Part shown: positions 45,786 to 54,631 of the stretch, piece by piece
Position numbering within the stretch: the stretch's first letter is position 1
Layout of the letters: each line of letters starts with the position of its first letter
From: Bacteroidales bacterium
GTDB taxonomy: Bacteria; Bacteroidota; Bacteroidia; Bacteroidales; UBA932
Reading direction: 5' to 3'
Assembly: GCA_017395045.1 (NCBI GenBank)
Contig: JAFPWG010000011.1
Span: 1 to 64,000, forward strand
DNA length: 64,000 bases
Notes under the pieces: generated by a model
The model's database searches: none
Seen by the model: the letters and a program-made list of their open reading frames with translations, nothing else
Told to the model about the DNA's origin: nothing
Program-made: the position numbers and the translations under genes

Positions 45786-48698
45786 TTACAAAGTCTTCAG
45801 GGCCTCTTCCAGGCGGACGCGGGCGCGGTCGATGAAATCCTTCGTGCCGGATCCGTCATTGACATACTGGATCACCATGTCGGCGAAGTCGATGGCCTCG
45901 CGGAGTTCCGTACTCTTGTTCGGAATCTCCTTCGTTTCCACCACCAGGCGCAGCAGGGCATCCAGGTCCTCCGGCTCGGCCAGGTTGCCGGGACGCATCG
46001 TGTTGATGGCGGCGTTCAGGGCCGACGTCGCCTTGGTGACGGCCTCCTGCTTCAGGGAGCGCGGCTTCGCGGCGAACACGGTTTCGGCGGCCGCAAGCTG
46101 CTCCAGCATCCGCGCATAGCCGTTCGGCGCCCAGGGCGCGAAGGCGGGGACCTTGGTTTCCAAGGCATTCCAGGCCTCCTGCGCAGCCACGCGGGAACGG
46201 GCGATCCGGATGGCCTGGTCCAGGTAGGTCTTGTCCACGCCCCGGGTTCTCTTCGCTTTCCGGCCCTCGGTCAGGACATTCAGACGCAGGTAATGCGTAC
46301 TGTGGTCCGTCAGGTAATAATCAGGATAGAAAGTCTTGTCGCCCAGGGTGAGGGTATAAACGTTTCCGTTGGTACCGGCGTCTGCGGTATGGCCTTTCAG
46401 GACGATATCGGAAAGGTCGGGCGTCAGCTCGAACTCCGCCTGCTCCCAGACGGTGATGTCGGGCGTGGCCATCACCAGCGGTCCGTACATCAGCGTTCCT
46501 TCCCACATCGGAGCGAACGGGGTGCGGGCCTCATTGACGCCCGTGGCGGCCAGGTCCATCTTGTCCGGGCCGAAGTTCAGATGCTTGCCGAAAGGCATCG
46601 TCACCACCACGCGGTCACCGGCCTTCCACTCGCGCTCCGGGATCTCCACGTAGGACGAGGGCTGACAGGAGGCAGTCACCTCCTTTCCGTTCAGTTTCAC
46701 GCCGAAACCCTCCGTGGCCCAGTACGGGACGCGGAGTTTCATCGCAAACCGACCGCCCTTGTCCACCGTGATGACGGACTGTTCGGCAGGCCAGGCGCAT
46801 TCCTGACGAAACTCCACTCCCCTGGCCTCCCAACGGGCGGTCGTGGGCAGGTACAAGGCCACCCAGACCGTGTTGTCAGACACAAAATAGGCCGCTTCCT
46901 GGTATTTGACGTGGTTCTCGGAACCCGTGCCGCCGCAACAAGTGGACTGCGGCGTCTCGCTGCCGAACGGTTTCGCGGCGTTCATCCCCACGGCATACTG
47001 GTAGCACACGCCGTATTCGGTCGGATGGACCGACCCGACGATCTGGTTGTACAGGACCCGTTCATAATAATCCATGTAGCGGGCGTCGTCCGGATCGAAT
47101 CCGTTCAGGTCCCGGGTAAGCTTCGCCAGGTTGTAGGCGCAGCAGGTCTCGTTGATGTCCGGGTTCGGGAAGATGTCCCGGTTCCGGTCGGACATCACGC
47201 TGGTGTTCAGGCTCATCATCTGGGAATAGGGCTGGCGGAACATCTCTCCGTTGCCCACGCCGCCCGTCGCATAGGCGTAGCGGCCCTGGACCATCTCCCA
47301 GAAGTTTCTGGCAATGTGGTAGTAATAGGGATTCCCTCCCTCCCGGTACACGTTCAGCGCGCCCACGATCATGGGGATGTGCTGGTTCGCATGACGGGTG
47401 CGGATATCGTCTATGTTCTTCGACAGCGGGTCGTAGAAAGCGGGTGAATCGAAACACAGCGCCGCTTCCAGCAGGCGGGCCTTCTCCGTGGGATCGGCCG
47501 TCAGGGCGGACAGGCGCGACAGGGATTCCTGCATGCCTCCCACCTCGCCGGCGATGTACATGTTCCACATTTCATAGCGGTTGCCGGGCCGGGCCTGGCG
47601 CTCCGCCTTGTCCCCGTCCCGCTTCACGTAGGTGCGGTAGTGCAGGCGGTTCCACACCCAGAGGCCCATGTCCTTGGCGATGAGGAGCGCCTTGGCGGCC
47701 AGGGCTTCGTCGTCCACGTTCAGCGCGATGTCGATGAGGCCCGCCAGCTGCTTGTGGATGGAATAATAGGGAGCCCACACGCCGATCTGGTTATTGTAGG
47801 GAGAATATTTTTCGATGAGGACGGGATGCTGGGCTGGAATCGCATTGATGTAGCCGTAACCGTAAGACCGGCAATCCTTCTTGTAGCGGTCGAAAGCCTC
47901 CCACGTCCCTTCCAGGGCAGGCATTTCCTCTTCCGGGACCAGGTCGCGGGCCTCCCGGTAGCGGCCCAGTTCATCGTCCCAAACGAACGTAAGTTCCTGG
48001 CAGGCACGGAGTTCATCCACCATCCGGCGGATCCGCGCCTTGAGTTCCGCCTTCACGGCGGGGTCGTCCGTGCCGGCATAGGCAAAGGCCAGAGCCGACA
48101 TGTAATGGCCCGAACCGTGCCCCTTGAGCTTGGTGGTCGGGGAATCCCAGCCGTCGGACTCGGTATAACCCTCCGTGCTCAGGCCATAAGTGTCACGATA
48201 GTTGTACAGTTGCTGCGTGATATCCAGCGACAGGAGGTTCCGGACATCCAGGTCCCGGTTGGAGGTGAGGCGGTTGTCTCCGATGAGGCGGACGCTTCCC
48301 AGCGGAAGGGGCGCCGCCACCGGTGCGGAAGCCGGTACGCTCCCCGATCCGGGAACCACCTTCACCTTCGCGTCCAGCGGATAGCCGTTGTCCGTGGTAT
48401 TGTCTCCGATGACATACCCCCGGACGACATATTCCGATCCGACCGGGAGGGAGGCCTCCTCCTCTTCGGTTTCCCGAAGGGAATTGGTCCACTTGACCTG
48501 TCTCCACCCGCCGGTATTGTCGGCATAGGTAACCCATACCAGATAAGGGAGTTGCGGGGCGGTACCCTCCGGCGCCTCGACCATGACGGAAGCCGTTTCG
48601 CGGATGGTCCGCGGGGCTTTCCTGCGGGAACGGGCGGGAAGAGGCGCTGCTGCGAGCACCAGTGCCAGGGTCAGAAAGAGAAGGTGAGAACGTTTCAT
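45786..48698 (-). CDS. GH127/GH146-type beta-L-arabinofuranosidase with Ig-like and helical domains
   Basis: 970 aa, signal peptide ending PLPARS. A bacterial-Ig-like domain (about 30-115; LPYLVWVTYADNTGG) precedes the PF07944-type (alpha/alpha)6 barrel (about 150-640). The zinc-thiolate centre is visible: Glu517-x-Cys519 (NETCCAYN) and Cys587-Cys588 (STCCGGTGSEN), as in HypBA1, where a cysteine is the nucleophile. A C-terminal helical region (about 830-970) is of unknown role. Second gene of this family in the operon. It starts 23 nt after the CotH stop and ends 8 nt before GH27. Confidence 0.88.
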   Translation of the reverse strand: MKRSHLLFLTLALVLAAAPLPARSRRKAPRTIRETASVMVEAPEGTAPQLPYLVWVTYADNTGGWRQVKWTNSLRETEEEEASLPVGSEYVVRGYVIGDNTTDNGYPLDAKVKVVPGSGSVPASAPVAAPLPLGSVRLIGDNRLTSNRDLDVRNLLSLDITQQLYNYRDTYGLSTEGYTESDGWDSPTTKLKGHGSGHYMSALAFAYAGTDDPAVKAELKARIRRMVDELRACQELTFVWDDELGRYREARDLVPEEEMPALEGTWEAFDRYKKDCRSYGYGYINAIPAQHPVLIEKYSPYNNQIGVWAPYYSIHKQLAGLIDIALNVDDEALAAKALLIAKDMGLWVWNRLHYRTYVKRDGDKAERQARPGNRYEMWNMYIAGEVGGMQESLSRLSALTADPTEKARLLEAALCFDSPAFYDPLSKNIDDIRTRHANQHIPMIVGALNVYREGGNPYYYHIARNFWEMVQGRYAYATGGVGNGEMFRQPYSQMMSLNTSVMSDRNRDIFPNPDINETCCAYNLAKLTRDLNGFDPDDARYMDYYERVLYNQIVGSVHPTEYGVCYQYAVGMNAAKPFGSETPQSTCCGGTGSENHVKYQEAAYFVSDNTVWVALYLPTTARWEARGVEFRQECAWPAEQSVITVDKGGRFAMKLRVPYWATEGFGVKLNGKEVTASCQPSSYVEIPEREWKAGDRVVVTMPFGKHLNFGPDKMDLAATGVNEARTPFAPMWEGTLMYGPLVMATPDITVWEQAEFELTPDLSDIVLKGHTADAGTNGNVYTLTLGDKTFYPDYYLTDHSTHYLRLNVLTEGRKAKRTRGVDKTYLDQAIRIARSRVAAQEAWNALETKVPAFAPWAPNGYARMLEQLAAAETVFAAKPRSLKQEAVTKATSALNAAINTMRPGNLAEPEDLDALLRLVVETKEIPNKSTELREAIDFADMVIQYVNDGSGTKDFIDRARVRLEEALKTL

Positions 48699-48721
48699 CT
48701 TTCAGGTTTGTTTGGTGGTTA

Positions 48722-50035
48722 TCAGCGGACTGGATAGTTTCGGATGACCCGGTCCAGGTAGTTAAATCGGTTCGTAAGCCAGGTGTGCAGCTTACGGTAT
48801 TCTTCGGCGTGGCGGTAATTGGTTATCCCCCACCGGTCCATATCCTCCTGCGCCGTCCGGCCGATCAGGGCTTCCGTCTCCTCCAGGCAGGCAAGCAGTC
48901 CGGAAAGGAGCCGTTCATGGTTGTCGGACCATTCCTTCTGCAGCAGTTTTACGAACTCGGGGATGCCGAACAGGTAGCAGAAGAAGTCGGAAGGCGTGCT
49001 GCCGTAGGCTCCGGTATGGTAATAGGGGTCGGTTCCGAAAATCAGGGTCCTGTAGCTCTCGAAGAAGGTATGGCCCCTCCCGTGGTAGTCGTACATGTCG
49101 CCCCAGTTGTAATTGAAGCCGCCGTCGCAGTCCCACAGCGGGCCCATCACCCACAGGGAATCGTCGTCGTGCCGGTGGATGAATCCGCTGCGCATGCTGG
49201 GGTAATTGTCCATCTCCACGTTGGAAATGATCTCCTGGATGAGGATGTAGCGTGCCATCGATTCCACGTCCAGTTCCCGCTTCACAGCCGCCCAGTCCTC
49301 ACTCTCGATGGCCCGCTCCAGGAAGGCGAATTCATCCTTGACGCGGTTCCGGACCGTCTTGTCGGCGTCTTCCGGATACTTCACCGCGGCCGCCATGTCA
49401 AACACCTCGGACCAGAAATTGTTCGTAGCCCGGGGTTCGTCATCCGGCCCGTCGTTGATGTCCAGGGCCAGGAGGATCCCCTCTTTCGGATCCAGCCGGA
49501 CCCGGTGCCCGCCCTCTTCCACCTGCTCCGTGACCATATACAGGCCCAGGTCCTCCCCGTTCAGGGTGACGGTGGCATAGCGGACGTGATTGGCATAGGG
49601 AAGGCCCAGCTCCTTCGCGAGATAAAACCCGACGAGGTTCATCATGTGGGTGACGTCCCGGTAATCGGCCAGCAGGACCCAGTCCTTGTTCGGGGCCATT
49701 CCGAGGAACGACGCGGAAGCGTCCAGCTTGATCCGGTAGGGTTTCTTGGGATACCAGTTCCAGGTAGAGTTGCCCCGGCCGCGGATCCTTCCCCGCGCCT
49801 CCAGGGCATACTCCTCCGACCCCGACACCTTCACGGTGCAGGGACGGTACTTGGCGGGATCCTTGGAATCCACCGCTGCACCTTCGTCCGTCGTGATGTC
49901 GATGCGGGCGATGACGTCCGCGGTGAAACTCACCTCACCGGAGAAAGGCTTCCCTTCCTTCTCGTCGATGACGTCCTTCCCGCAGGAAAGGACTCCGAAA
50001 AGGAACAGGACAGATATGATCTTCCGGAGACTCAT
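48722..50035 (-). CDS. CotH-like protein kinase lipoprotein
   Basis: 437 aa from MSLRKIISVLFLFGVLSCGK; the longer frame lies in the GH51 gene and is rejected. SPII lipobox VLSCGK. CotH_kinase features: ARGRGNSTWNWYPKKPYRIK (ATP-site region), LVGFYLAKELGLP, LGLYMVTEQVEEG and MGPLWDCDGGFN with the metal-binding Asp. CotH proteins phosphorylate serines of secreted proteins, or bind glycans in some Bacteroidota loci. Its ATG overlaps the GH51 stop (ATGA). Function in this operon is unknown. Confidence 0.85.
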   Translation of the reverse strand: MSLRKIISVLFLFGVLSCGKDVIDEKEGKPFSGEVSFTADVIARIDITTDEGAAVDSKDPAKYRPCTVKVSGSEEYALEARGRIRGRGNSTWNWYPKKPYRIKLDASASFLGMAPNKDWVLLADYRDVTHMMNLVGFYLAKELGLPYANHVRYATVTLNGEDLGLYMVTEQVEEGGHRVRLDPKEGILLALDINDGPDDEPRATNNFWSEVFDMAAAVKYPEDADKTVRNRVKDEFAFLERAIESEDWAAVKRELDVESMARYILIQEIISNVEMDNYPSMRSGFIHRHDDDSLWVMGPLWDCDGGFNYNWGDMYDYHGRGHTFFESYRTLIFGTDPYYHTGAYGSTPSDFFCYLFGIPEFVKLLQKEWSDNHERLLSGLLACLEETEALIGRTAQEDMDRWGITNYRHAEEYRKLHTWLTNRFNYLDRVIRNYPVR

Positions 50036-52065
50036 TTCCGATGGAATCTGTACACGGCGAAGGTCCGGCCTCCCAGCCGCCCGCTGAAGGCGATGCGGCC
50101 GCCGTCGAGGTTGCGGACCCCCAGGAGCCATTCATTGGCCGGGTCGGCCACCGGCGTGAGATCCAGCGTTTCCGTGACGGGGACGATCCGGGAAGGTTCG
50201 TCCAGGGTATTCTCGTCCACGGGATTGTCGCTGTGGAGGGTGGTCCTTTCGGCCGCGGTCAGGCCACCGGGCAGTTCGAAGGTGACGACCTGCGAATACG
50301 CGCCCAGGTTGGCGATCTTGATGATCAGGTCGCCCGTGGCGTCGTCCACGGCGCAGGTGGCGTTCAAGTCTCCGGCATTCACGACCGGTTTCCCGCCCAT
50401 GGTCAGGGGAAGCACCCGGCTGCCTTTGTTGGCGGAATAAAGCTGCTGGACGTAGTAGCTGCAGGAGCGCATGACACGCAGGTTATCGAACCAGATGAGG
50501 TCCGGACGCCACTGCCAGCCTTCCACGTGGGCGAAAGTAGGGGCGTAGCTGGACATGTAGACGACATCCGCATTGCGCTCCAGACCGGTCATGAAGGAAG
50601 CCTCCAGGAGGGCGGCATTGAAGTGGTTGAGCTTCCTGCCGTCGGAGCCGTGGCAGGCGTATTCGCCCGCAAAGACCTTGGGGCCGGTGCGGGGATAGCG
50701 GTCATAGCGGTCCGCATTCCGTTCGAAAAAGCGCTCGTTACTGTAATAATGCTCGTCCACGAGGTCCACGTCCAGGCGGCGCATTTCAGCCCAGAGGTCG
50801 TCGAACCATTCCCCGCCGAGGTAAGGTCCCGAAGTACCCACGATCCGGATTTCAGGGTATTTCGCGCGGACAGCCCGCAGGAAGGGTTCGAAACGCTCCT
50901 TGAACCGTTCGCCCCACTGCTCGTTGCCGATGCCCAGGTACTTGAGGTTGAAGGGTTCCGGGTGGCCCATCTGCGCACGGACTTTTCCCCATTTGCTCCT
51001 GACGGGGCCGTTGGCGAACTCGATGAGGTCCAGGGCGTCCTGGATATAGGTGCCCAGTTCGTCCAGCGGGCAGTCGGGATCCGTCGCCGGATCGTTCTCG
51101 AACTGGCAGGCCATGCCGCAGCTGATGATGGGGACCGGCTCGGCGCCGATCTCCTCCGCCAGGCGGAAATACTCATAGAATCCCAGGCCGCCGCTCTGGT
51201 AATAGTCCGGGAACATCCGACCGAACTGGTCGTAGGTCCACCGGTTGACGTTGATGGGACGGTTCTCCACCGGGCCCACGGTATTCTTCCACTGGTAGCG
51301 GTTCTCCAGGGTCGTTCCTTCCACGATGCATCCGCCCGGGAAGCGCAGGATGCCGGGGTGCAGGTCCGCCAGGGCCTGCGCCAAGTCCTTCCGGAGACCG
51401 TTATCGTCCCCGTTGAAGGTATCCGCCGGAAACAGGGAAACATGCTCGACATCCACTGCGGCATCGTGGTTTTCATCCCACAGGAGCAGCCGGAAGGCCC
51501 CTTTCGCTACGGTGCGGGGGGCCGTGAGCATGACCTCGTACTTCGTCCATTTGGATGAAGTCACGGTGATTTCCTCCAAGGCGAGGTTCTGGTCATCCGC
51601 CAGGGTGGAAGGCTCGCAAAGGACGGCCAGGAGGCCCGTGGATTTGGGTTTTCCGGCCGTACGGGCCCAGAAGGTGAGCCGGTACTGCTTCCCCTCTTCC
51701 AGGCCGATGCCGAACCAGCCGCCGTTCTCCAGGCCGCACTGCGCAACCGGATGTCCGGGATACCTCAGCCGGACAAAATGGGGATTCCGGTCGAAGGGAC
51801 CGCCCTGGTCCAGGACCTCCACCTTGCCGAAGGTCTTCCAGCCCTGGAGCGGGTTGTCATACTCGAAGGAGCGGTTGCAGATTTTCTCCGCATACAGGCC
51901 GCCATCCGCCGCGAAGTTGATATCCTCCAGGAAGATGCCGTACATCGTCGGCTGGACGGGGATTCCAGCCGCAGTATCATCTACGACCATATAAGTCCCC
52001 CGCGGCTGGGCCGACAGGGCCGCCGCGGAGAGAAACAGGGCGAGAAAAGCAACAGCCTTTTTCAT
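50032..52065 (-). CDS. GH51 alpha-L-arabinofuranosidase, exported
   Basis: 677 aa from MKKAVAFLALFLSAAALSAQ. The start is chosen because it overlaps the GH127 stop (ATGA) and begins a signal peptide. A carbohydrate-binding-like region (about 40-215) precedes the GH-A clan barrel: Glu382 in GIGNEQWG is the acid/base and Glu468 in VFAGEYACH the nucleophile. A C-terminal beta-sandwich follows. It removes alpha-L-arabinofuranose from arabinan, arabinoxylan or Hyp-Ara4 tips; neighbours favour the last. Coupled to GH127 and to CotH by 4-nt overlaps. Confidence 0.9.
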   Translation of the reverse strand: MKKAVAFLALFLSAAALSAQPRGTYMVVDDTAAGIPVQPTMYGIFLEDINFAADGGLYAEKICNRSFEYDNPLQGWKTFGKVEVLDQGGPFDRNPHFVRLRYPGHPVAQCGLENGGWFGIGLEEGKQYRLTFWARTAGKPKSTGLLAVLCEPSTLADDQNLALEEITVTSSKWTKYEVMLTAPRTVAKGAFRLLLWDENHDAAVDVEHVSLFPADTFNGDDNGLRKDLAQALADLHPGILRFPGGCIVEGTTLENRYQWKNTVGPVENRPINVNRWTYDQFGRMFPDYYQSGGLGFYEYFRLAEEIGAEPVPIISCGMACQFENDPATDPDCPLDELGTYIQDALDLIEFANGPVRSKWGKVRAQMGHPEPFNLKYLGIGNEQWGERFKERFEPFLRAVRAKYPEIRIVGTSGPYLGGEWFDDLWAEMRRLDVDLVDEHYYSNERFFERNADRYDRYPRTGPKVFAGEYACHGSDGRKLNHFNAALLEASFMTGLERNADVVYMSSYAPTFAHVEGWQWRPDLIWFDNLRVMRSCSYYVQQLYSANKGSRVLPLTMGGKPVVNAGDLNATCAVDDATGDLIIKIANLGAYSQVVTFELPGGLTAAERTTLHSDNPVDENTLDEPSRIVPVTETLDLTPVADPANEWLLGVRNLDGGRIAFSGRLGGRTFAVYRFHRK

Positions 52066-54497
52066 TTGACCTCCCACTCGAAGATTCCGGCGGAAAGCTC
52101 CGCAGGCAGGTCGATCTCGATTTTCACGGCCGACGTAATCACCGGCTCGAACTGCACCTCGCAGGCGCGGTCCTTGTCGACCGGATAGCCGGACGGATTC
52201 TGCACCTTCGCCCAGTTGCCGGCGGCATCCTTGTAGTACATGCGCCAGGCCGCCGGAAGGTCGCAGCCGCCCCAGGGCTGGTCTTCAAACCACCATACGG
52301 AACTGCGTGACACCTTTGCGGGTGCGGCGAATTCATAGACGATCCACTCGGTTCCGCCCTGCTTGGGCCACCAGTGGTAATACGGAGCGGAACGGTCGCC
52401 GCCATGCTGGGGAACCAGCTGGTCGTTCACGGAGGTGAGAGCCCGGGTGGGCGTGGAAGCGCTTACCTTGCTCTGGGAAGCGAGAGTGGCGGGCTTGGAG
52501 GGAAGCGTGTAACGCAGGTCCTGCGGCAGCCATACGGCCATCTCGCCGCTGCCCCGATGGCACCAGGCATAGTACGGGATGAGCGTCAGTTCCACGTCCC
52601 GTGTGGCCAGGCGGCCGTCCTTGCCGAAAGAGAGCGTCTGCGCCCGCGTCGCGATCTTGTCGATGCCGTACAGGTCATTCGTATGCCGGACGGCGAACTG
52701 CGGATCCTGGTTCATCAGGACGCTCCGCACGGAAAAGCCCGCGTTGTCAGGCCATTCGGCGCAGTACACCACGGGACCCTTCTCCACGGCGATGCGGCCT
52801 TCGTCGGCCTTCACGCGGCTGTCGGCCTTCACCACACGGGGCTCCATGTCGAAATGGATGGTTACCTTGTCGCCCTGCTTCCACCTGCGGTTAATGGTAA
52901 AATAGCCTTTCTCCAGGGCGCTTTCCACGACGGTTCCGTTCACTTTCACGGTATAGCCGAGACGTTTGCCGTCCACATAGGAGTACAGGCTGGAGGGAAC
53001 TGCCTCGCCGCGGACCCAGCCGGGAATGCGGACCTTGAGGGCCATCTCCTTCCTGAGGGCGGTTTTGTCCACGGTGATCTCCACGTCGCCCTTCCAGGGA
53101 TAGTCCGTCTTCTGGCTCAGGGTGATCTCCCTTCCGAGCACCTTCTGCGTGAGCGTGTTGGGCATGAACAAGTTCACGTACAGGGCATCGTCCTTTGCGG
53201 CATACACGTAACCTGGGACGGACGGAATGAACCGGCAGATGTTGGAAGGGCAGCAGGCGCAGCCGAACCAGGCCTGGCGCTGATGCTGACCGATGGACTC
53301 CAGCGGGTTGGGATAGAAGAACCCGTTCCCCTCCAGGGACACGCCGCTGATCAGGCCGTTGTACAAAGTCCGCTCCAGCACGTCATAGTATTTGGAATCA
53401 CCGTGCAGGAGGAACATCCGGTAGTTCACGTAAACGTTGCCGATGGCGGCGCAAGTCTCGCAGTAGGCGCTCATGTTCGGGAGCTGGTAGTTGTCCCCGA
53501 AGGCCTCGCCGTTGTTCGTGGCGCCGATACCGCCGGTGATATACAGTTTCTTGGAGACGATGTTCTCCCAGATACGGTCGATGGCGTCGATGTAACCCTG
53601 GTCGCCGGTAAGGGCGGCCACATCGGCCATGCCGGCGTACATATAGGCGGCGCGGACCGCGTGGCCCACCGCCTCGTCCTGCTCCAGGACCGGCACGTGC
53701 GACTGGTTGTACGGATCGTTATGGCCCGTCTTTCCACGCTCGTCCAGGAAGAACTTGGCCTCGTCCAGGTATTTTTTCTCGCCGGTGGCGAGATAGAGTT
53801 TCGCCAGGGCCATCTCGGCGATCTGGTGTCCGGGGACCACCCGGGCCTGGCCGGAGCCGGAGCCCACTTCGCGGACCACGCAGTCCGCATAACGGATGGC
53901 GATGTCCAGGAAATTCCTCTTGCCGGTGGCCTGCCAGTGGGCGATGGCGCCCTCCACCATATGGCCCAGGTTGTACAACTCGTGGCTCAGGTCCTCGTCC
54001 TTCACCCAGCGGCGGTCCCCCGCCCACTCGTGCGGATGCTCGGGATTCATCGTCCGGGCCGTGTACAGGTAGCCGTCCGGCTCCTGCGCCGCGGCGACGA
54101 TCACGAGGACGCTGTCGATATAGGCTTCCAGTTTCTTGTCGGGATAGGTCTGGAGCACATAGGAGGCGCCTTCGATGGTCTTGTACACGTCGGTGTCGTC
54201 GAAGGAATAACCCTTCACCTCATAACCCAGGTTCACGGGGGAATGCATCTGCCGCTCCGCCTTCACGAAATTCTCATAGCGGCCCTCGCTCTCGCACTTG
54301 GAGAATGCCAGGGGGATGGTGACCTCGCGGGAAGCCTTCAGGCGCTGCCCCCAGAACGAATCGGGAGCGACTTTCACGCTGGTAAAAGGCACGGGATCGA
54401 TGGGATACCCGCCGGAGGCAGGGGTGGAAGCGGGCTGAGCCGACACCGTCGCGGCGACGAGGACGCCGGCAAGGGCAAGGGAAAACTTATCAGTCAT
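52062..54497 (-). CDS. GH127 beta-L-arabinofuranosidase (HypBA1-like), exported
   Basis: 811 aa from MTDKFSLALAGVLVAATVSA; the 19-codon upstream extension overlaps the promoter and is rejected. Residues 40-420 form the barrel with Glu347-x-Cys349 (YCETCAAI) and Cys415-Cys416 (CACCPSN), matching HypBA1's Glu338, Cys340, Cys417 and Cys418. HypBA1 removes beta-linked L-arabinofuranose from hydroxyproline-linked oligosaccharides. A C-terminal discoidin-like region (SSVWWFEDQPWGGCDLPAAW) may bind carbohydrate. First gene of the hydrolase operon, under the 54520 promoter and the 27-bp element. Confidence 0.93.
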   Translation of the reverse strand: MTDKFSLALAGVLVAATVSAQPASTPASGGYPIDPVPFTSVKVAPDSFWGQRLKASREVTIPLAFSKCESEGRYENFVKAERQMHSPVNLGYEVKGYSFDDTDVYKTIEGASYVLQTYPDKKLEAYIDSVLVIVAAAQEPDGYLYTARTMNPEHPHEWAGDRRWVKDEDLSHELYNLGHMVEGAIAHWQATGKRNFLDIAIRYADCVVREVGSGSGQARVVPGHQIAEMALAKLYLATGEKKYLDEAKFFLDERGKTGHNDPYNQSHVPVLEQDEAVGHAVRAAYMYAGMADVAALTGDQGYIDAIDRIWENIVSKKLYITGGIGATNNGEAFGDNYQLPNMSAYCETCAAIGNVYVNYRMFLLHGDSKYYDVLERTLYNGLISGVSLEGNGFFYPNPLESIGQHQRQAWFGCACCPSNICRFIPSVPGYVYAAKDDALYVNLFMPNTLTQKVLGREITLSQKTDYPWKGDVEITVDKTALRKEMALKVRIPGWVRGEAVPSSLYSYVDGKRLGYTVKVNGTVVESALEKGYFTINRRWKQGDKVTIHFDMEPRVVKADSRVKADEGRIAVEKGPVVYCAEWPDNAGFSVRSVLMNQDPQFAVRHTNDLYGIDKIATRAQTLSFGKDGRLATRDVELTLIPYYAWCHRGSGEMAVWLPQDLRYTLPSKPATLASQSKVSASTPTRALTSVNDQLVPQHGGDRSAPYYHWWPKQGGTEWIVYEFAAPAKVSRSSVWWFEDQPWGGCDLPAAWRMYYKDAAGNWAKVQNPSGYPVDKDRACEVQFEPVITSAVKIEIDLPAELSAGIFEWEVK

Positions 54498-54519
54498 AGT
54501 GGTACATATACGGTCTTCA

Positions 54520-54527
54520 CAAATGTA
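54520..54527 (-). promoter_or_regulatory. -7 element of the GH127 operon
   Basis: TACATTTG on the minus strand, 22 nt before the ATG. No -33 TTTG is present; instead a 27-bp direct-repeat element ends 31 nt upstream, as expected for an activator-dependent promoter. Confidence 0.7.
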
Positions 54528-54558
54528 TTGGTTTCCCCGCGCCCGTGCTGACAAGGAA

Positions 54559-54585
54559 ATCCATTATTCTTGTAAAATCGTCCAA
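54559..54585 (-). promoter_or_regulatory. 27-bp direct-repeat operator upstream of GH127
   Basis: On the minus strand TTGGACG starts at 54585 and ATGGAT at 54564, a 21-bp period (two helical turns). AAGAAT lies just before the second half-site. The same layout occurs before susC (57560-57586), also 31 nt from the -7 box. Probable site for the AraC-type domain of the neighbouring regulator. Confidence 0.65.
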
Positions 54586-54616
54586 GAATAACTCTGGGCA
54601 ATCTGGATTTTTCGAC

Positions 54617-54624
54617 TATCTTTG
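54617..54624 (+). promoter_or_regulatory. -7 element of the transmembrane regulator
   Basis: TATCTTTG 7 nt before the ATG at 54632, so the mRNA is predicted almost leaderless. It overlaps the AT-rich divergent promoter region. Confidence 0.6.
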
Positions 54625-54631
54625 CAGAACC

